This document shows, one piece after another, positions 1 to 18,310 of a DNA stretch of 64,000 nt; the stretch's first letter is position 1; every line of letters starts with the position of its first letter. The notes under the pieces were generated by a model that saw only the letters and a list, made by a program, of their open reading frames with translations, was not told the origin of the DNA and made no database searches. The stretch is from Miltoncostaea sp963703045 (GTDB taxonomy: Bacteria > Actinomycetota > Thermoleophilia > Miltoncostaeales > Miltoncostaeaceae): positions 2,232,001 through 2,296,000 of the forward strand of contig OY969782.1 of assembly GCA_963703045.1 (NCBI GenBank), given 5' to 3'. Position numbers and translations under genes: made by a program.

Positions 1-2
1 CC

Positions 3-734
3 GAGCGCCGGGCGGGCCGGGCACCGACCGCCGCCGAGATCCGGTCGGCGCTGACCTCGGCCGCGCTCGACCTGGGAGCGCCGGGCCCGGACGGCGTGTT
101 CGGCGCCGGGCGGGTGCGGGTGAGCCTGACGCCGCCCCGCATCGCGCGGCCGCTGCCGGCGCCCCTGTCGTCGGTGCGCGGTCGCGTCGCGGTGCGGTTC
201 ACCGCGCTGTCGCGCGCGCGGGTGCCCTCGTGGACGCTGGCGATCGACGGCGTCCCGGCCGTCCGGCGCCCGCAGACCTACCCCCGCGGCATCACGGTCG
301 ACACGCGCCGCCTCGCCGACGGGTGGCACCTGCTCGCCGTCGAGGCGAAGGACTTCCCCGGAAACGTCGCGACGTCGTCGTGGTCGGTGCGTGTCGACAA
401 CACCGCGCCGACGCTCGTCGTGCGCCGTGTCCTCGCGCGCCGCCTGCGCCCGGCCCGGGTGCCCGGCCGGGGCCCCGCCCCGCTGCGCCGCTCCGCGGTG
501 CGGCTGGTCGCGGCGATCGACGACCCGGGCACCACCGGCCGCCTCGCGGCCGTCGTCGCAGTGCGTGACCTGCGCGCCCGCACGACGACGACCCGCCGGG
601 CGGGTCTTCGCCGCGGGGCCACCGTGACGGTGGCGCTCGGCGCGCTGCCGGCCGGCCGCCACCGGGTGCGCATCGACCTGCGCGACCGGGCCGGCAACCG
701 CGCGGTCGCCACGCGCGTCGTCCGGGTGCGCTGA
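3..734 (+). CDS. C-terminal part of a subtilisin-like (S8) serine protease with Ig-like tail, 5' end outside window
   Basis: The reading frame is open from the window edge, so the start is missing. Residues 10-40 (TAAEIRSALTSAALDLG, then GPDGVFGAGRVRV) match the end of a subtilase catalytic domain, where the last helix is followed by a GPDN-FGAGRV-type strand. The catalytic Asp, His and Ser would lie upstream and cannot be seen. The remaining ~200 residues look like one or two secreted Ig-like/bacterial adhesin repeats: DGVPAV, then WHLLAVEAKDFPGN, then HRVRIDLRDRAGN. Such tails usually bind substrate or the cell surface. The product is probably exported. The family call rests on the short FGAGRV segment, so it is moderate. 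Confidence 0.65.
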   Translation, partial: ERRAGRAPTAAEIRSALTSAALDLGAPGPDGVFGAGRVRVSLTPPRIARPLPAPLSSVRGRVAVRFTALSRARVPSWTLAIDGVPAVRRPQTYPRGITVDTRRLADGWHLLAVEAKDFPGNVATSSWSVRVDNTAPTLVVRRVLARRLRPARVPGRGPAPLRRSAVRLVAAIDDPGTTGRLAAVVAVRDLRARTTTTRRAGLRRGATVTVALGALPAGRHRVRIDLRDRAGNRAVATRVVRVR

Positions 735-850
735 CCGCGTCCGTCGCGCGTTGCGGCCCTTGCAACGACCTCGTACCGTCGAACACAATGCCCCTCGGCG
801 AAAGCGCCGTCCGCGGGGCGGCCACACGACCCTCGACCCGGGAGGACACC

Positions 851-1051
851 ATGCCGCTTGAGCGGGATGTGAAGGGCAAGCTGCGCGACAAGGTCTCGAC
901 GGCCAACAAGAGCAACGTCGACGCCGTCGCCGACGAGGTGCGCGAGAAGCTCGCGACCCTCGACGCCGACGACAAGGACCACGCCCGCCTGACGGGTTGG
1001 CTCGAGGACCTCTCGGTCGTCAAGGGCGGGGGCGTCCCCGGCAAGTTCTAG
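851..1051 (+). CDS. small hypothetical protein, 66 aa
   Basis: I do not recognise this family. The ATG at 851 follows GGAGG at 841-845, which decides the start over an in-frame ATG at 788 with no ribosome site. The protein is charged and mostly helical (many Lys, Asp and Glu), with no signal peptide or membrane segment, and ends in a Gly-rich tail GGGVPGKF. It sits between the subtilase end and a strong hairpin, so it is probably monocistronic. It could be a small nucleic-acid-associated or stress protein, but nothing in the sequence shows this. Confidence 0.6.
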   Translation: MPLERDVKGKLRDKVSTANKSNVDAVADEVREKLATLDADDKDHARLTGWLEDLSVVKGGGVPGKF

Positions 1052-1082
1052 CCGGCCCCCGGGCACGGCGGACGCGATCGAC

Positions 1083-1110
1083 GACCCCGGGGCGGCTCGC
1101 GCCCGGGGTC
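1083..1110. terminator. hairpin between convergent genes
   Basis: GACCCCGGG (1083-1091) pairs perfectly with CCCGGGGTC (1102-1110) around a 10-nt loop. It lies between two convergent genes and has no T-run, as is common in high-GC actinobacteria. It may serve both strands. Confidence 0.5.
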
Positions 1111-1141
1111 GGCGACCCGCCGGTCACCGCCCGAACGGGGC

Positions 1142-1654
1142 CTACCGGCCCCGCGCGCGCGGGGCCTGCAGCAGGCGCTGGAGCCGGCGGGTCTCCGCGA
1201 GCGCGTTCACCGGGCGCGTCTGCGACGGCAGGTCGCGCCCCCGCTGGATGCGCTCGTCGCGCCCCTCGCGCGCCTCGACCCAGCGCTCGTACGCGGCGAT
1301 GAGCGCGAGCAGGCCCTCGACCAGCCCCGCGCCCGAGGCGTCGCCGCCGTAGGGCTCGCCGTCGAGCAGCAGGGTGCGCCCCTCCGCCCGCCAGGCCAGC
1401 TCGCCATCGCCGGGACGCGCGGCCCGCACGCCGGAGATCGAGACGCGGACGGCGAGGCCGTGCCACTCGCGCTTGAGCACCCCCGGCTCGACCGCGGGCC
1501 GGAAGCCGAACGCCCGCATCCGACGGCGCTCGTCGGGGGAGGTCCACTGACGGTGGGTGGCCTCCAGCAGCGAGCGCAGCCGCTCGCCGACGCCGTCGCC
1601 GGCGCGACCGCCGGCGTATGAGGGGAGTGCCGCCATCGGGCCAGTATGCATCAC
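1142..1654 (-). CDS. hypothetical protein, 170 aa
   Basis: I do not recognise this protein. It reads from a GTG at 1654, or an ATG at 1651, and no good ribosome site separates them. The first half is basic (Arg-rich, DERRRMRAFGFRP near residue 45). The centre has a strand-rich stretch (LAVRVSISGV, then RTLLLDGEPYGGD). The end is a long amphipathic helix with AALERWVEAREGRDERI-like charge. No transmembrane segment is seen. It stands alone upstream of rpoB on the opposite strand. Confidence 0.55.
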   Translation of the reverse strand: MMHTGPMAALPSYAGGRAGDGVGERLRSLLEATHRQWTSPDERRRMRAFGFRPAVEPGVLKREWHGLAVRVSISGVRAARPGDGELAWRAEGRTLLLDGEPYGGDASGAGLVEGLLALIAAYERWVEAREGRDERIQRGRDLPSQTRPVNALAETRRLQRLLQAPRARGR

Positions 1655-1789
1655 GCGCGGCGACCACCGCGGGCGCGGAGCCCGTCGGGGGTGCTAGGAT
1701 CGCCGGCCTTGGCCGATGGAGTCCTTCGCTGGTGGCTGCCCCGCGCGCCGGTAGCCCCTCCGGTCGCCCCGTTCCGGTGGGTGCGTCCG

Positions 1790-1817
1790 TTGCCGACCAG
1801 GCCCGTCCGCTGATAAC
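1790..1817 (+). promoter_or_regulatory. candidate rpoBC promoter
   Basis: TTGCCG (1790-1795) and GATAAC (1812-1817) are 16 bp apart, and a TG (1811-1812) overlaps the start of the -10. The inferred start point is about 70 nt before rpoB. A second possible -10, TAGGAT at 1695-1700 in the context GTGCTAGGAT, lacks a good -35. The 238-nt gap 1655-1892 shows nothing else. The call is by eye only. Confidence 0.45.
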
Positions 1818-1892
1818 GTTAGCCGTTACGCCCGAGCCGGCCCGCCGGCAACCTCGCCGTCCCCGCCCGCTCTCGTCAGGAGGCCTCGCGAC

Positions 1893-5663
<3,771 letters not shown>

Positions 5664-5795
5664 AAGGGCCCGGCGCCCCGGCCGCGCGCTCCCCTCGGGG
5701 GTCGCGCGGGCGGTGCGCCGTGACGACGGACGGAGTCTTCCGCCGGGCCGCGAACGCGAGCGCGGTCACCGGTACACGAGAAAGGCGCGCCACAC

Positions 5796-10316
<4,521 letters not shown>

Positions 10317-10328
10317 CAGCACCACGCG

Positions 10329-10405
10329 GCGACCGTCGGCCCCTCCGGGGGGCGACGGTCGCGGCGGGCGCGATCGCGACGGCCCGGGCGGACGCCCGGG
10401 CCGTC
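10329..10405. terminator. two hairpins between rpoC and the convergent antiporter gene
   Basis: GCGACCGTCG (10329-10338) pairs with CGACGGTCGC (10353-10362), and the loop itself holds CCCC/GGGG. A second arm pair, 10378-10390 with 10393-10405, is a perfect 13-nt inverted repeat around GA. Neither has a T-run. Lying between convergent genes, they probably end both transcripts. Confidence 0.7.
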
Positions 10406-10442
10406 TGCGTCGACGGCCCGCGCGCCGGCGGGCCGGGCGGCC

Positions 10443-11738
10443 TCAGTCCCGGGTCTCGAGCCGCCGGGTGAGGGGGTCGCCGCTGATCCCGTGCAGCACG
10501 ATCGACACGCAGACCACGGCGACGAGGGTCCAGATGACGGTCTCCGCCTCGCCGGCCGGGAGCAGTCCCGCGTGCAGCGCGGCCGCGCCGTAGTAGAGCG
10601 AGCCGACCCCCCGGACGCCGAACCAGCCGATCCAGAGCCGCTCGGTGCGATCGAGCCGGGCCGGGCCGAGCGCGGCCAGGGTGGCGAGCGGGCGCACCAC
10701 CACGAGCAGCACGAGGGCCAGGGCCCAGCCGGCGACGCCCGGCATCGCGAGCCCGTCGAGGGTCAGCAGGCTGCCGAGGACGAGGATCATCGCCAGCTCG
10801 AGCACCCGCTCGAGCGTCGCCGCGCCGGCGTGGACGCCCTCGTTGTACTCGTGGTCGCGCTCGCGGCGGCGGAATGCGATGCCCCCCACGAAAGCCGCGA
10901 GGAACCCGTAGCCGCCCGCGAGCTGGGTGACGCCGTAGATCGCCAGCACGGCGCCGAGGGCGGCCCAGCCGTCGAGCTCGACCGACAGCAGGTCGCGCTC
11001 GCGCAGCCGGGTGGCGACGGCGGCGATCAGCCGCCCCCCGACCACGCCGATGCCGATCCCGGCGGCGGTGGCGTAGAGCACGTCGACCGCGACCCACTCC
11101 GCGATGTCCCCGGCGCTCGCCCCGGCGGCGATCACCAGGCCGAGGTAGACGAACGGGAAGGCCAGCCCGTCGTTGAGGCCGGCCTCGGAGGTCAGGGCGA
11201 AGCTCGTCTCGGCCTCCGCGTCCTCGCCGCCCTCACCGGGGGGACCGACGCCGAGATCGCCGGCCAGCACCGGGTCGGTGGGCGCGAGCGCCGCGCCGAG
11301 CACGATCGCCGCGCCGGCGGAGAGCCCCATCGCGAGCGCCCCGAAGACCGCCACCGCGACGATCGTGATCGGCATGACGACGCCGAGCAGCAGGATCGTC
11401 GACCGCCACCGCCGCCACCCGATCGGGCGATCGAGGCGCATGCCGGTCGCGAACAGGGCGACGATGACGGTCAGCTCGGCGAGGCGCTCGATCGTGCTGA
11501 CATCGTCCACGAGATCGAGCCACCCCAGGCCGAGCACCGCCGCCCCGACCGCGCCGAGGGCGCCGAGGGCCAGGTAGACGACGCTGGGGGAGAAGGCCCG
11601 CGACCGCTCGTGGGTGAGCGCGACGATGGCGACCATGACGGCCACGCCCACGAACAACAGCCCCAGCGGCCACGCGTCGGGGACCTCCAGGCCGGGGGCG
11701 ATCGCCGCCGGGCTCGTCATCGGGAACCCGGACGGCAC
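10443..11738 (-). CDS. cation:proton antiporter, CPA1/NhaP-like
   Basis: This is a polytopic membrane protein of 431 aa with about 12 hydrophobic helices, predicted to swap Na+ or K+ for H+. Family marks are LAPTDPVLAGD near residue 155, with the ion-binding Thr-Asp, and TSEAGLNDGLAF near 185, with the second acidic pair. An Asp/Glu-rich loop (GEGGEDAEAETS) lies between them. The GTG at 11738 is preferred because AGGAGG lies 5 nt before it, while the GTG at 11744 touches that site. The ion cannot be told from sequence. It stands alone, tail-to-tail with rpoC. Confidence 0.85.
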   Translation of the reverse strand: MPSGFPMTSPAAIAPGLEVPDAWPLGLLFVGVAVMVAIVALTHERSRAFSPSVVYLALGALGAVGAAVLGLGWLDLVDDVSTIERLAELTVIVALFATGMRLDRPIGWRRWRSTILLLGVVMPITIVAVAVFGALAMGLSAGAAIVLGAALAPTDPVLAGDLGVGPPGEGGEDAEAETSFALTSEAGLNDGLAFPFVYLGLVIAAGASAGDIAEWVAVDVLYATAAGIGIGVVGGRLIAAVATRLRERDLLSVELDGWAALGAVLAIYGVTQLAGGYGFLAAFVGGIAFRRRERDHEYNEGVHAGAATLERVLELAMILVLGSLLTLDGLAMPGVAGWALALVLLVVVRPLATLAALGPARLDRTERLWIGWFGVRGVGSLYYGAAALHAGLLPAGEAETVIWTLVAVVCVSIVLHGISGDPLTRRLETRD

Positions 11739-11779
11739 GTCCACCTCCTACCCGCTCTCCGTCGTCGCCAGACCCCGCG

Positions 11780-12619
11780 CTAGTTTCCGGTGCCGTCCGG
11801 ATCGGGGAACCGGACGTGCAGGTGGTCGTCGTGGGCCGGCCAGCGCACCACGACGCCGGGCGGTCCGTGCAGGTCGAGGCTCGGGCCGATCAGCACCAGG
11901 CTCGCCCCCTGCGCGACCAGGCGGTCAACGACCTGCTGCGTTCGCGCCCGGTCGTAGGTGGCCGGGCCGACCTGCTGCTCGCCCCCGTCGGCGCGCACGA
12001 GGCGGATGTCAACGTCGAGTCCGTTCTGGTGCGAGGCGTGGCCGACGCCCGGGCCGGTGAACGGACCCCCGGTGCGCCGTGACAGGTCGCCGATGCCGAG
12101 GCGGGGCGCGCTCGGGTTGACGGCCTCCCACCAGGCGCCGAGGTCGAGCAGCTCGCGCACCGCGGCCGCCGTCCCCCAGGTGCGGTCCTCGCCTCCGGGC
12201 GTGGCCTGGGTGGCCGGGTTGTACGTGTAGAAGCCGGGACCCTCCGAGGGCAGCCGCACCGCCTCGGCCAGCGACCCCCCGTTCGGCGTCCCGAGGGCCA
12301 TGCTGTCGCGCCACTCGACCGCCGGCCGGGCCGGCCGCGACGACGGGGCCGGTCGCTCGGGGACGCGGGCGGGTGATGCGGGCCCGGCGGGCGCCGCCTC
12401 CGGCACGACCACCGCCGGTGCCGCGACGGCCGTCCCGCCGCCCTCGCCCCCGTCGAGGGCGGCCACCGGCACGAGCGCGGCGACCACCGCGAGGAGCCCC
12501 AGCCAGGCGAACGGGCGCCCGGCGGGCTCGCGGCGGCGACGGCGGCGCCCGAGCGACGCGGCGCAGGCCGGACAGCAGTGGAGCGCCTCGCGGCGGTGAT
12601 GACGGACGCGCGTCGGCAT
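11780..12619 (-). CDS. membrane-anchored LAS-type murein endopeptidase (MepA/M74- or M15-like)
   Basis: The protein has 279 aa. The N-terminal 30 residues are basic and hold CCPAC, a possible half zinc finger. One membrane helix (FAWLGLLAVVAALVPVAAL) follows, then a Pro/Ala linker. The catalytic domain from ~140 carries GVGHASHQNGLDVDIRLV, giving the metal-binding His and Asp, and HDDHLHVRF near the end, giving the last His ligand and the active-site His. This is the LAS metallopeptidase layout used to cut peptidoglycan cross-links. It lacks the usual cleaved signal peptide and looks anchored outside the membrane. It is divergent from the next gene, with an ~84-nt gap. Confidence 0.75.
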   Translation of the reverse strand: MPTRVRHHRREALHCCPACAASLGRRRRRREPAGRPFAWLGLLAVVAALVPVAALDGGEGGGTAVAAPAVVVPEAAPAGPASPARVPERPAPSSRPARPAVEWRDSMALGTPNGGSLAEAVRLPSEGPGFYTYNPATQATPGGEDRTWGTAAAVRELLDLGAWWEAVNPSAPRLGIGDLSRRTGGPFTGPGVGHASHQNGLDVDIRLVRADGGEQQVGPATYDRARTQQVVDRLVAQGASLVLIGPSLDLHGPPGVVVRWPAHDDHLHVRFPDPDGTGN

Positions 12620-12703
12620 GCCTCGACGACCGTAACACCGCCGGGCCCCGCGGCCTGCAACGCGCGTTGTCGATCGCGCGCCCGGCGCTACCCTGGGATC
12701 CGA

Positions 12704-13480
12704 GTGTTCCCCGGCATCTTCCCCCGGCCCTGGCGGGTCGTCGGCGTCCTCCTGCTGCTGCTGGCGATCGGCGGCGGGCTGTGGGTCTGGGATCGTGCCG
12801 GCTCGAGCACGCCGGTCAGCGCCGAGGAGGCGGTGCGGGCCTTCCGCGAGGGCGCCGGCGAGGCCGCGCCCCGCCGTGTGCCGGGCGTGCCGGTCGCGGG
12901 CGTCTACACGTACGACCAGACGGGCTCGGAGCGTGGGGGGGCGGGCCCGCTGGGCATCCGGCGGACGCTGCCCGAGGTGGCGCAGTACGTGGTCAGCCCC
13001 GTGCCCGGGGGATACCGGGAGGAGCTCGCCCTCAGCGGCGAGCACGTCGAGGCGGTGGTGCTGCGCGTCGGCCCCCGCGCCACGCGCGAGCTGTCGCGCC
13101 GCACCGAGGTCACCTTCCTCGGCGTGGGCCGCGACGACCGGCGCGAGCTCACCCCGCCCCCGACCCGGCTCGCGCGGCCGCTGACCGTCGGCACGCGCTG
13201 GAGCTCGACCTACACCGCCGGGTCGCTGCCGGTGACCACCCGCGCCGTCGTCGCGCGCACGGAGGACGTCGTCGTCGACGGCCGCCCCTACCCCACCCGC
13301 GTGGTGCGGACGGTGGGGGACACCGGCGGCGCGCACCCGGGCCGCCGGGTCGACGTCATCTGGTGGTCGCCCGCCCTCGCGCTGCCGTTGCGCTGGACCA
13401 TCGACATGGAGATCGGGGGCGCCGTGACCCTGCGCACCCGCGCCGAGCTGACCCTCCGCAGCACGCGGCCGCGCCGGTAG
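12704..13480 (+). CDS. hypothetical membrane-anchored extracytoplasmic protein, 258 aa
   Basis: I do not recognise this family. The GTG at 12704 is chosen because longer starts overlap the divergent peptidase gene. TACCCT at 12689-12694 lies only 9 nt upstream, so the message may be leaderless. Residues 1-25 hold a positive start and one membrane helix (VVGVLLLLLAIGGGLWVW). The rest is beta-rich with alternating hydrophobics (TRAVVARTEDVVVDG, RTRAELTLR) and no Cys, which fits a folded domain outside the membrane. The neighbouring murein peptidase suggests an envelope role, but that is inference only. Confidence 0.6.
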   Translation: MFPGIFPRPWRVVGVLLLLLAIGGGLWVWDRAGSSTPVSAEEAVRAFREGAGEAAPRRVPGVPVAGVYTYDQTGSERGGAGPLGIRRTLPEVAQYVVSPVPGGYREELALSGEHVEAVVLRVGPRATRELSRRTEVTFLGVGRDDRRELTPPPTRLARPLTVGTRWSSTYTAGSLPVTTRAVVARTEDVVVDGRPYPTRVVRTVGDTGGAHPGRRVDVIWWSPALALPLRWTIDMEIGGAVTLRTRAELTLRSTRPRR

Positions 13481-13522
13481 GCGCCACCCGCCGCACCTGT
13501 GGAGCGCCCGCGCCGGCCGTGC

Positions 13523-13528
13523 TAGGTT
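13523..13528 (+). promoter_or_regulatory. candidate -10 box of the rpsL-rpsG-fusA operon
   Basis: TAGGTT at 13523-13528 sits in the context GTGCTAGGTT, very like GTGCTAGGAT at 1691-1700 upstream of rpoB. No clear -35 is seen. It lies 52 nt before the rpsL GTG. Confidence 0.35.
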
Positions 13529-13580
13529 GCCCAGGCCGCTCGCCGGCGTTTCGTCCTGTCGCGCTCGAAAAAAGGCCCAC

Positions 13581-13952
13581 GTGCCCACGATCAATCAGCT
13601 GGTCCGAAAGGGCCGCAGCCCCAAGTTCAGCCGCGTGACGACGCCCGCTCTCCGCGGCGCGCCGCAGAAGCGCGGCGTCTGCACCCGCGTCTACACGACC
13701 ACCCCGAAGAAGCCGAACTCGGCGCTTCGCAAGGTGGCCCGTGTGCGCCTCACCAACGGCATGGAGATCTCCTCCTACATCCCGGGTGAGGGCCACAACC
13801 TCCAGGAGCACTCGGTGGTGCTGGTGCGCGGCGGGCGCGTCCGCGACCTGCCGGGCGTGCGGTACAAGGTGATCCGCGCGGCCCTCGACGCGGCCGGTGT
13901 GGCCGATCGTCGCAAGGGTCGGTCCAAGTACGGCGCGAAGACGCCTAAGTAA
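13581..13952 (+). CDS. rpsL: 30S ribosomal protein S12
   Basis: S12 lies in the decoding centre, 123 aa from a GTG at 13581 (Ala-Ala-Gly-Gly site nearby). The start is set by the universal MPTINQLVRKGR. The first streptomycin-contact loop TPKKPNSALRK keeps Lys43. In the second loop, GGRVRDLPGVRY, residue 88 is Arg where most bacteria have Lys. Asp89, the RimO methylthiolation target, is kept. The stop overlaps rpsG as TAATG, pointing to coupled translation. Confidence 0.98.
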   Translation: MPTINQLVRKGRSPKFSRVTTPALRGAPQKRGVCTRVYTTTPKKPNSALRKVARVRLTNGMEISSYIPGEGHNLQEHSVVLVRGGRVRDLPGVRYKVIRAALDAAGVADRRKGRSKYGAKTPK

Positions 13953-14422
13953 TGCCGCGCAGAGCAGTCATCACGCGTCGTCCGCTCGACCCGGACCCCG
14001 TCTACAGCAGCGCACTGGTCACGCAGCTCGTGAACAAGGTGCTCAAGGACGGCAAGAAGTCGACCTCCGAGGGTGTCGTCTACGGGGCGCTCGAGCGCAT
14101 CCGCGACCGCACCGGCCGCGACCCGGTCGCGGTCATGGAGGAGGCGATCCGCAACGTCACCCCGGCGCTCGAGGTCAAGTCGCGCCGTGTCGGTGGCGCG
14201 ACGTACCAGGTGCCGATCGAGGTCGCTCCGCGACGGGGCCGCACGCTGGCGATCCGCTGGCTCGTGCGCTTCGCCCGCGAGCGGCGTGAGAAGCAGATGA
14301 GCGAGCGGCTCGCGAACGAGCTCCTCGACGCGCTGGGCTCGCAGGGGGGCGCGTTCAAGCGCAAGGACGACCTCTACCGCATGGCCCAGGCGAACAAGGC
14401 GTTCGCGCACTACCGCTGGTAG
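13952..14422 (+). CDS. rpsG: 30S ribosomal protein S7
   Basis: S7 binds the 3' major domain of 16S rRNA and starts head assembly. It has the standard 156 aa. MPRRAVITRRPLDPDPVYSS and the RRVGGATYQVPIEV beta-hairpin are clear. The ATG at 13952 overlaps the rpsL stop by one base. The C-terminus ends NKAFAHYRW, as in most bacteria. The 98-nt gap to fusA holds a GC-rich imperfect hairpin but no promoter I trust. Confidence 0.98.
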   Translation: MPRRAVITRRPLDPDPVYSSALVTQLVNKVLKDGKKSTSEGVVYGALERIRDRTGRDPVAVMEEAIRNVTPALEVKSRRVGGATYQVPIEVAPRRGRTLAIRWLVRFARERREKQMSERLANELLDALGSQGGAFKRKDDLYRMAQANKAFAHYRW

Positions 14423-14520
14423 ACCCCGCCCCCGCCTCTGCGGCGGGGCGCGGTATCCGCAGGTGATTCCCGCGAGCGGCCGTACGACGGCCGCCGCGGC
14501 GACTTGGACGAGGTGAGGGC

Positions 14521-16612
<2,092 letters not shown>

Positions 16613-16620
16613 CGGTACCC

Positions 16621-16688
16621 GCCGGTCGCGCCCCCGGGCGCGACCGGCACGACGAGGGCCCGGTGGCGACCATCGCACCGGGCCCTCG
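16621..16688. terminator. two perfect hairpins between fusA and convergent genes
   Basis: GCCGGTCGCGCCC (16621-16633) pairs fully with 16636-16648. GAGGGCCCGGTG (16654-16665) pairs fully with 16676-16687 and extends by one more pair outside. There is no T-run. The pair lies between two converging transcription units and can act on both. Confidence 0.7.
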
Positions 16689-16696
16689 CCCGTTCC

Positions 16697-17872
16697 TCAG
16701 CGGGGAGTCTCGGCGGCGGGCGCGTCCTGGCGGGTGCAGTCGACGCCGGCGCGCACGGCGTAGCGGTCCCAGCGGCGCTGCCACACGTCGAAGCGGCGCC
16801 CGGGCGCCTGGCGGGCCAGCGTGCCCAGCAGGCGGACGTGGTAGCAGTGGTATCCGCGGTCGGCGACGTGCTCGCGCCAGCCGAAGCGCGGGGTGAGCAG
16901 GCCGTAGAGGCTCCAGCGCCCGGTGTCGTGGAGGGGCAGGTAGCGCACCAGGCTCGCCTCGCCCCGGCGCGCGAGCGTGGTGGCGAGGCGCCCGGCGCGC
17001 ACCGCGCCCCGCGCCCGCGGCCGCCGGCGGGACTCGCGCGGACCGGTGCGCAGCGGCTCGGGCCGCGAGGTCAGCAGGGGCGCCGTGCCGTGCAGGTTGA
17101 TGAGGGTCACCATGAAGCCGTTGAGCGCGCCGCCGCGCCAGCGGTTCGCGTCCGGGTAGGCGCGCTCGACGTACCAGGGGCGGGTCGGCCGGCCCGGATC
17201 GACGTCGCTCAGCACCCCGCCCCGGTTGACCGGAACCGAGAACGCCTCGAGCGCGCCGATCGCCGCGTCGGCGAAACGGGCGTCGCCGGTGCGGTGATAG
17301 GCGCGCGCCATCAGTTGGGCGATGCGCCCCTGGGCCATGCCGGACGCCCCGGGACGGATCAGTCCCGGACGGTCGGGCACGTCGAAGTACTCCCAGCGCA
17401 GGAAGTCGCGCCCCGCGCCGGTCTGCGGGACGCCGAAGGGCAGCAGCGCCTCGGCCAGGGCCACCGGGCCGACGTCGGAGTTCAGGCCCTGCCACCGCCC
17501 GGCGGTGGCGACGGGGTTGAGGGCGAAGCCGCGCCGTCCCCAGTAGGTGTGGAGCACCCCCGCGGGGTCGCGGATGATCGCGCGGCGCAGGGGGGCACCC
17601 CAGCGCGAGTACCACCACGCGTTGACGCGGAGCGTCCGCGAGATCGTGGCGCGGCGGCCGGCCGGCGTGTCGGGGCGCCTGCCGATCTCGGCGAGGCGCA
17701 GCACGTACTCGATGTCGGTCGACGTGCGCGAGTCGGGGCGGGCGAAGATGAGCGCCTGGTAGAGCGCGTAGTCGGCGGCCGCGTCGTCGGCGGGGAGCTG
17801 TCCGGGCGGGATCGTGAAGCCGGGCCGGGCGGCCGTGGCGGGTCCGGCCAGCGCGAGCATCAGGGCGATCAT
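16697..17872 (-). CDS. secreted D-glucuronyl C5-epimerase-like protein
   Basis: The protein has 391 aa from an ATG at 17872. It starts with a short signal peptide (MIALMLALAGPATAA). The body matches the C-terminal catalytic domain of D-glucuronyl C5-epimerases, a helical toroid: WEYFDVPDRPGLIRPGASGM, then MAQGRIAQLMARAYHRTGD, WYVERAYPDANRWRGGALNG and LPLHDTGRWSLYGL. Family members flip glucuronate to iduronate in polysaccharides. Which glycan is used here is unknown. The observed frame runs open into the upstream F420-type gene. One extra G at 17875-17878 explains this, because removing it restores an ATGA overlap at this start. Confidence 0.7.
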   Translation of the reverse strand: MIALMLALAGPATAARPGFTIPPGQLPADDAAADYALYQALIFARPDSRTSTDIEYVLRLAEIGRRPDTPAGRRATISRTLRVNAWWYSRWGAPLRRAIIRDPAGVLHTYWGRRGFALNPVATAGRWQGLNSDVGPVALAEALLPFGVPQTGAGRDFLRWEYFDVPDRPGLIRPGASGMAQGRIAQLMARAYHRTGDARFADAAIGALEAFSVPVNRGGVLSDVDPGRPTRPWYVERAYPDANRWRGGALNGFMVTLINLHGTAPLLTSRPEPLRTGPRESRRRPRARGAVRAGRLATTLARRGEASLVRYLPLHDTGRWSLYGLLTPRFGWREHVADRGYHCYHVRLLGTLARQAPGRRFDVWQRRWDRYAVRAGVDCTRQDAPAAETPR

Positions 17873-18310
17873 GAGCCCCAGCCGGAAGGTCGGATGCCGG
17901 TGCGCCACCCGTGCCGCCTGCTGCGCCGAGGGGCGGCGGGGCAGGTCGAAGAAGCGCCCGGTCAGCCAGCCGAAGCGGCGCACGTGGGCCGCCACCGCAC
18001 CGGCGCGCTCGTCGCCCTCGACGGGCGTCGCCCGCACGCGCTCGATGTGGCGGCCGCGCACCAGCTCGCCCCAGCCGGCGGCGGCCAGGTTGCGCGACCA
18101 GTCGGTGCGCCCCCGCGGCGCGACCAGGTAGCGCCGTCCCTCCCGCCGCAGCACGAGCACGGGGGTCGAGCGCAGCCGACCCGACCGCCGCCCGTGCACG
18201 CGCAGCATCCGCACGGCGGGGAGGGGCAGGCCGAGTCGGCCCACGAGCAGCGCGACGAGGCCGTTGAGGGCCCGGGCCGGGACCCCCGGGCCGCGACGCG
18301 CGCGGATCAC
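17869..18310 (-). CDS. deazaflavin (F420)-type nitroreductase family protein (DUF385), one frameshift at 17875-17878
   Basis: The start GTG at 18310 overlaps the upstream stop as GTGA. RSGRLRSTPVLVLRREGRRY and APRGRTDWSRNLAAAG are the core of the Ddn-like split-barrel family, which binds F420 or flavin. The last residues read FFDLP, then RHPTFRLG. As given, the frame has no stop before the next gene. Deleting one G from the GGGG run gives RLGS and a TGA that overlaps the next ATG, for 146 aa. I take these as two genes, not a fusion. Cofactor and substrate are not known. Confidence 0.65.

Noticed and set aside
10491..11783. 430-aa plus-strand frame over the antiporter
   Set aside because: It is highly charged, His/Gln/Asp-rich, and mirrors hydrophobic helices of the real gene.
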